The notes under the pieces were generated by a model, which saw only the letters and a list, made by a program, of their open reading frames with translations, had not been told where the DNA came from and made no database searches. Source: Gnetum montanum (Eukaryota; Streptophyta; Gnetopsida; Gnetales; Gnetaceae). Taken from it: 44,065 nucleotides of DNA. The stretch spans positions 699,354 to 743,418 of the forward strand of contig MNCI01015670.1 of NCBI GenBank assembly GCA_015680685.1, read 5' to 3'. The position numbers and the translations under genes were made by a program. This document shows positions 42,851 to 44,065 of the stretch, piece by piece; within the stretch, counting starts at the first letter, position 1, and every line of letters begins with the position of its first letter.

Positions 42851-43716
42851 GTAGAGGAGTAGAAGAAATGTATAGACAAAGTAGTGGTTTAGCTTTTAAG
42901 GTGGTTTATTCTTGTTTAAAAATCTATGAACTTTGAAGTTGAGCTATAAGTCATGGAAGTAGTTAGGACTTAATTTGAAAAATTTCTTAACACCCTAGTT
43001 TTTAAACAATTAAGGTAATTAATAATGAAAATATCTATATTAGACTAATAATATGATAAATTAGTTATCATAAGACCTACAAAAATTAAATCATAATCAC
43101 CTAGGCATTTAAATGTTAAAATTTTCTAAAGTAGACTAAAAACTAAGGTTGATAAAGGATAAAATCATTATTAAAATATTTTAGAATTTAACAAATGATC
43201 TTAGGGTGATTATAGATGGCACTTAAATGCATTTTAGAGCTAGGAGATCTAACACAACCTAGGAAATAGAGGCCAAGACAAACTCAACATGGATAAGGAT
43301 GTGGTTAGGAATAGCAACAATAACAGTCCCATGCAATGGAACTGGCAAGGGAAGAAGTAGAAATTCAATTAGTAAGGTTTAAATAGAACAATTTGTGAAG
43401 GGAGATGCACCTTTGATGCACCTTAATCTTCAGGTGATCCTCACAAATGTGTGCTTGACCAAGGTTAAAGAAAAAGATGTTTATGGAGCGGTCTTGGTAG
43501 AGCCCAAATTTAGGTCATTCCTTAAGTTTGCTCCTCAAGAGGTACAAGAGTAACTATAAGTATTTCCCATTGAGCTAATCATCTCAATTAAAAAAGAAGT
43601 GTATAATTCGTTTTCATAAATCTTAGTAATACTCAATGAGTCTTCCCATTGTCTTTTGAAGTAATTATATGGAGTTTTTATTCAAGTGCATTGTACCTAT
43701 ATATCTTGCATGAATG
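42851..43716. other. AT-rich DNA, no gene
   Basis: No frame above about 60 codons. Positions 43670-43705 carry TTTATTCAAGTGCATTGTAC, like the R region of LTR G (24250-24270), so an older LTR trace may lie here. Confidence 0.4.
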
Positions 43717-43721
43717 ATAAT

Positions 43722-44065
43722 TGATGAGTGGCGAGGTACCCCTACACTCCACCATACGAATACGAGCGTACACGCGCGATCTGGTCGAACTCCGCAGACT
43801 AAATGCCTTAACGCCACAAGAAACACTTAGGGTTAATCATTTGTTGTCTTCCCAGGCTTGCTTGTATATGTCATGGTGTATGGTTAAGCAAGTCTGAGGT
43901 ATGTGATTTTTTTGGTATTTTCGGCTTATCTCCTATGCTATCAAAGGGAAAGAGTTGAGAAAACTAAACTAACTCTAACTAAGATCTAAGTCTAAATTAA
44001 CTAGCATCAGCATCCGTTCCCACTTGCCGGACACACCCTGAACTATGCAACTGTGGCTTACCAAA
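43722..44065 (-). repeat. LTR F, U5 part, cut by window edge
   Basis: It starts TGATGAGTGGCGAGGTACCC and matches LTR A (183-535) closely to the end of the window. The left flank (ATAAT, 43717-43721) is ordinary DNA with no primer site, so this is the outer end: either the 3' LTR of a minus-strand element continuing to the right, or a solo LTR. Confidence 0.85.

Noticed and set aside
183-44065. LTR A and LTR F as the two ends of one giant element
   Set aside because: The primer site beside LTR A shows its interior lies to the left, outside the window, so the two LTRs belong to different insertions.
1-44065. CRISPR array, tRNA or rRNA genes
   Set aside because: No short regularly spaced repeats with unique spacers, and no complete cloverleaf or rRNA stretch seen; the tRNA-like motifs belong to SINE-like repeats.

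Overview
This window looks like repeat-dense, gene-poor intergenic DNA of a large seed-plant nuclear genome. It holds Ty3/Gypsy-type LTR elements with a tRNA-Asp-like primer site, plant LINEs with DUF4283/AP-endonuclease/RT/zf-RVT modules, tRNA-derived SINE-like repeats, and a decayed plant ribosome-inactivating-protein gene. The species cannot be told from the sequence. I see no intact host gene, no RNA gene and no CRISPR array. Nearly all open frames are decayed transposon protein or their shadows.

Left third (1-21621). Members of one LTR family dominate. Their LTRs begin TGATGAG and end CTCATCA. Element A enters from the left edge (5' LTR 183-1240, minus strand, primer site 164-181). A decayed minus-strand LINE (2905-5105, resuming at 13219) is split by an old solo LTR (5106-5348 plus 12588-13213, target duplication AATTG). 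That solo LTR is itself split by element B (5349-12582, minus strand, duplication CAAAG). Element C follows (14121-21616, plus strand, duplication TAGAC). B and C carry a fused gag-protease region and then about 2.1 kb of unassigned DNA, with no trace of reverse transcriptase, RNase H or integrase. They are therefore non-autonomous gag-pro elements, like the TR-GAG class, and must be mobilised by another element.

Middle (21622-34310). An older, much decayed relative (D, minus strand) is followed by a truncated plus-strand LTR (G), a LINE fragment with DUF4283 and endonuclease parts, a cluster of SINE-like repeats, a four-unit tandem array of about 300-335 bp units (29870-31133), and two further LINE fragments.

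Right part (34311-44065). A mosaic LTR (to 35760) with two R-like modules is followed by two divergent decayed genes: an unknown minus-strand one and a plus-strand ribosome-inactivating-protein pseudogene (36717-37556). A long LINE (38545 to about 41900, upstream part to about 42500) comes next. The window closes on a minus-strand LTR of the first family (43722 onward). Two runs of N (11629-12424, 28490-28741) and a single N at 14994 mark assembly gaps.

The most interesting material is the non-autonomous gag-pro family itself. It has a motif (AGTCATGGGGG) that ends at its polypurine tract but recurs three more times inside the element. It also has a GATATC palindrome array upstream of its TATA box, and a lysine-rich repeat frame on the antisense strand that is kept in two copies.
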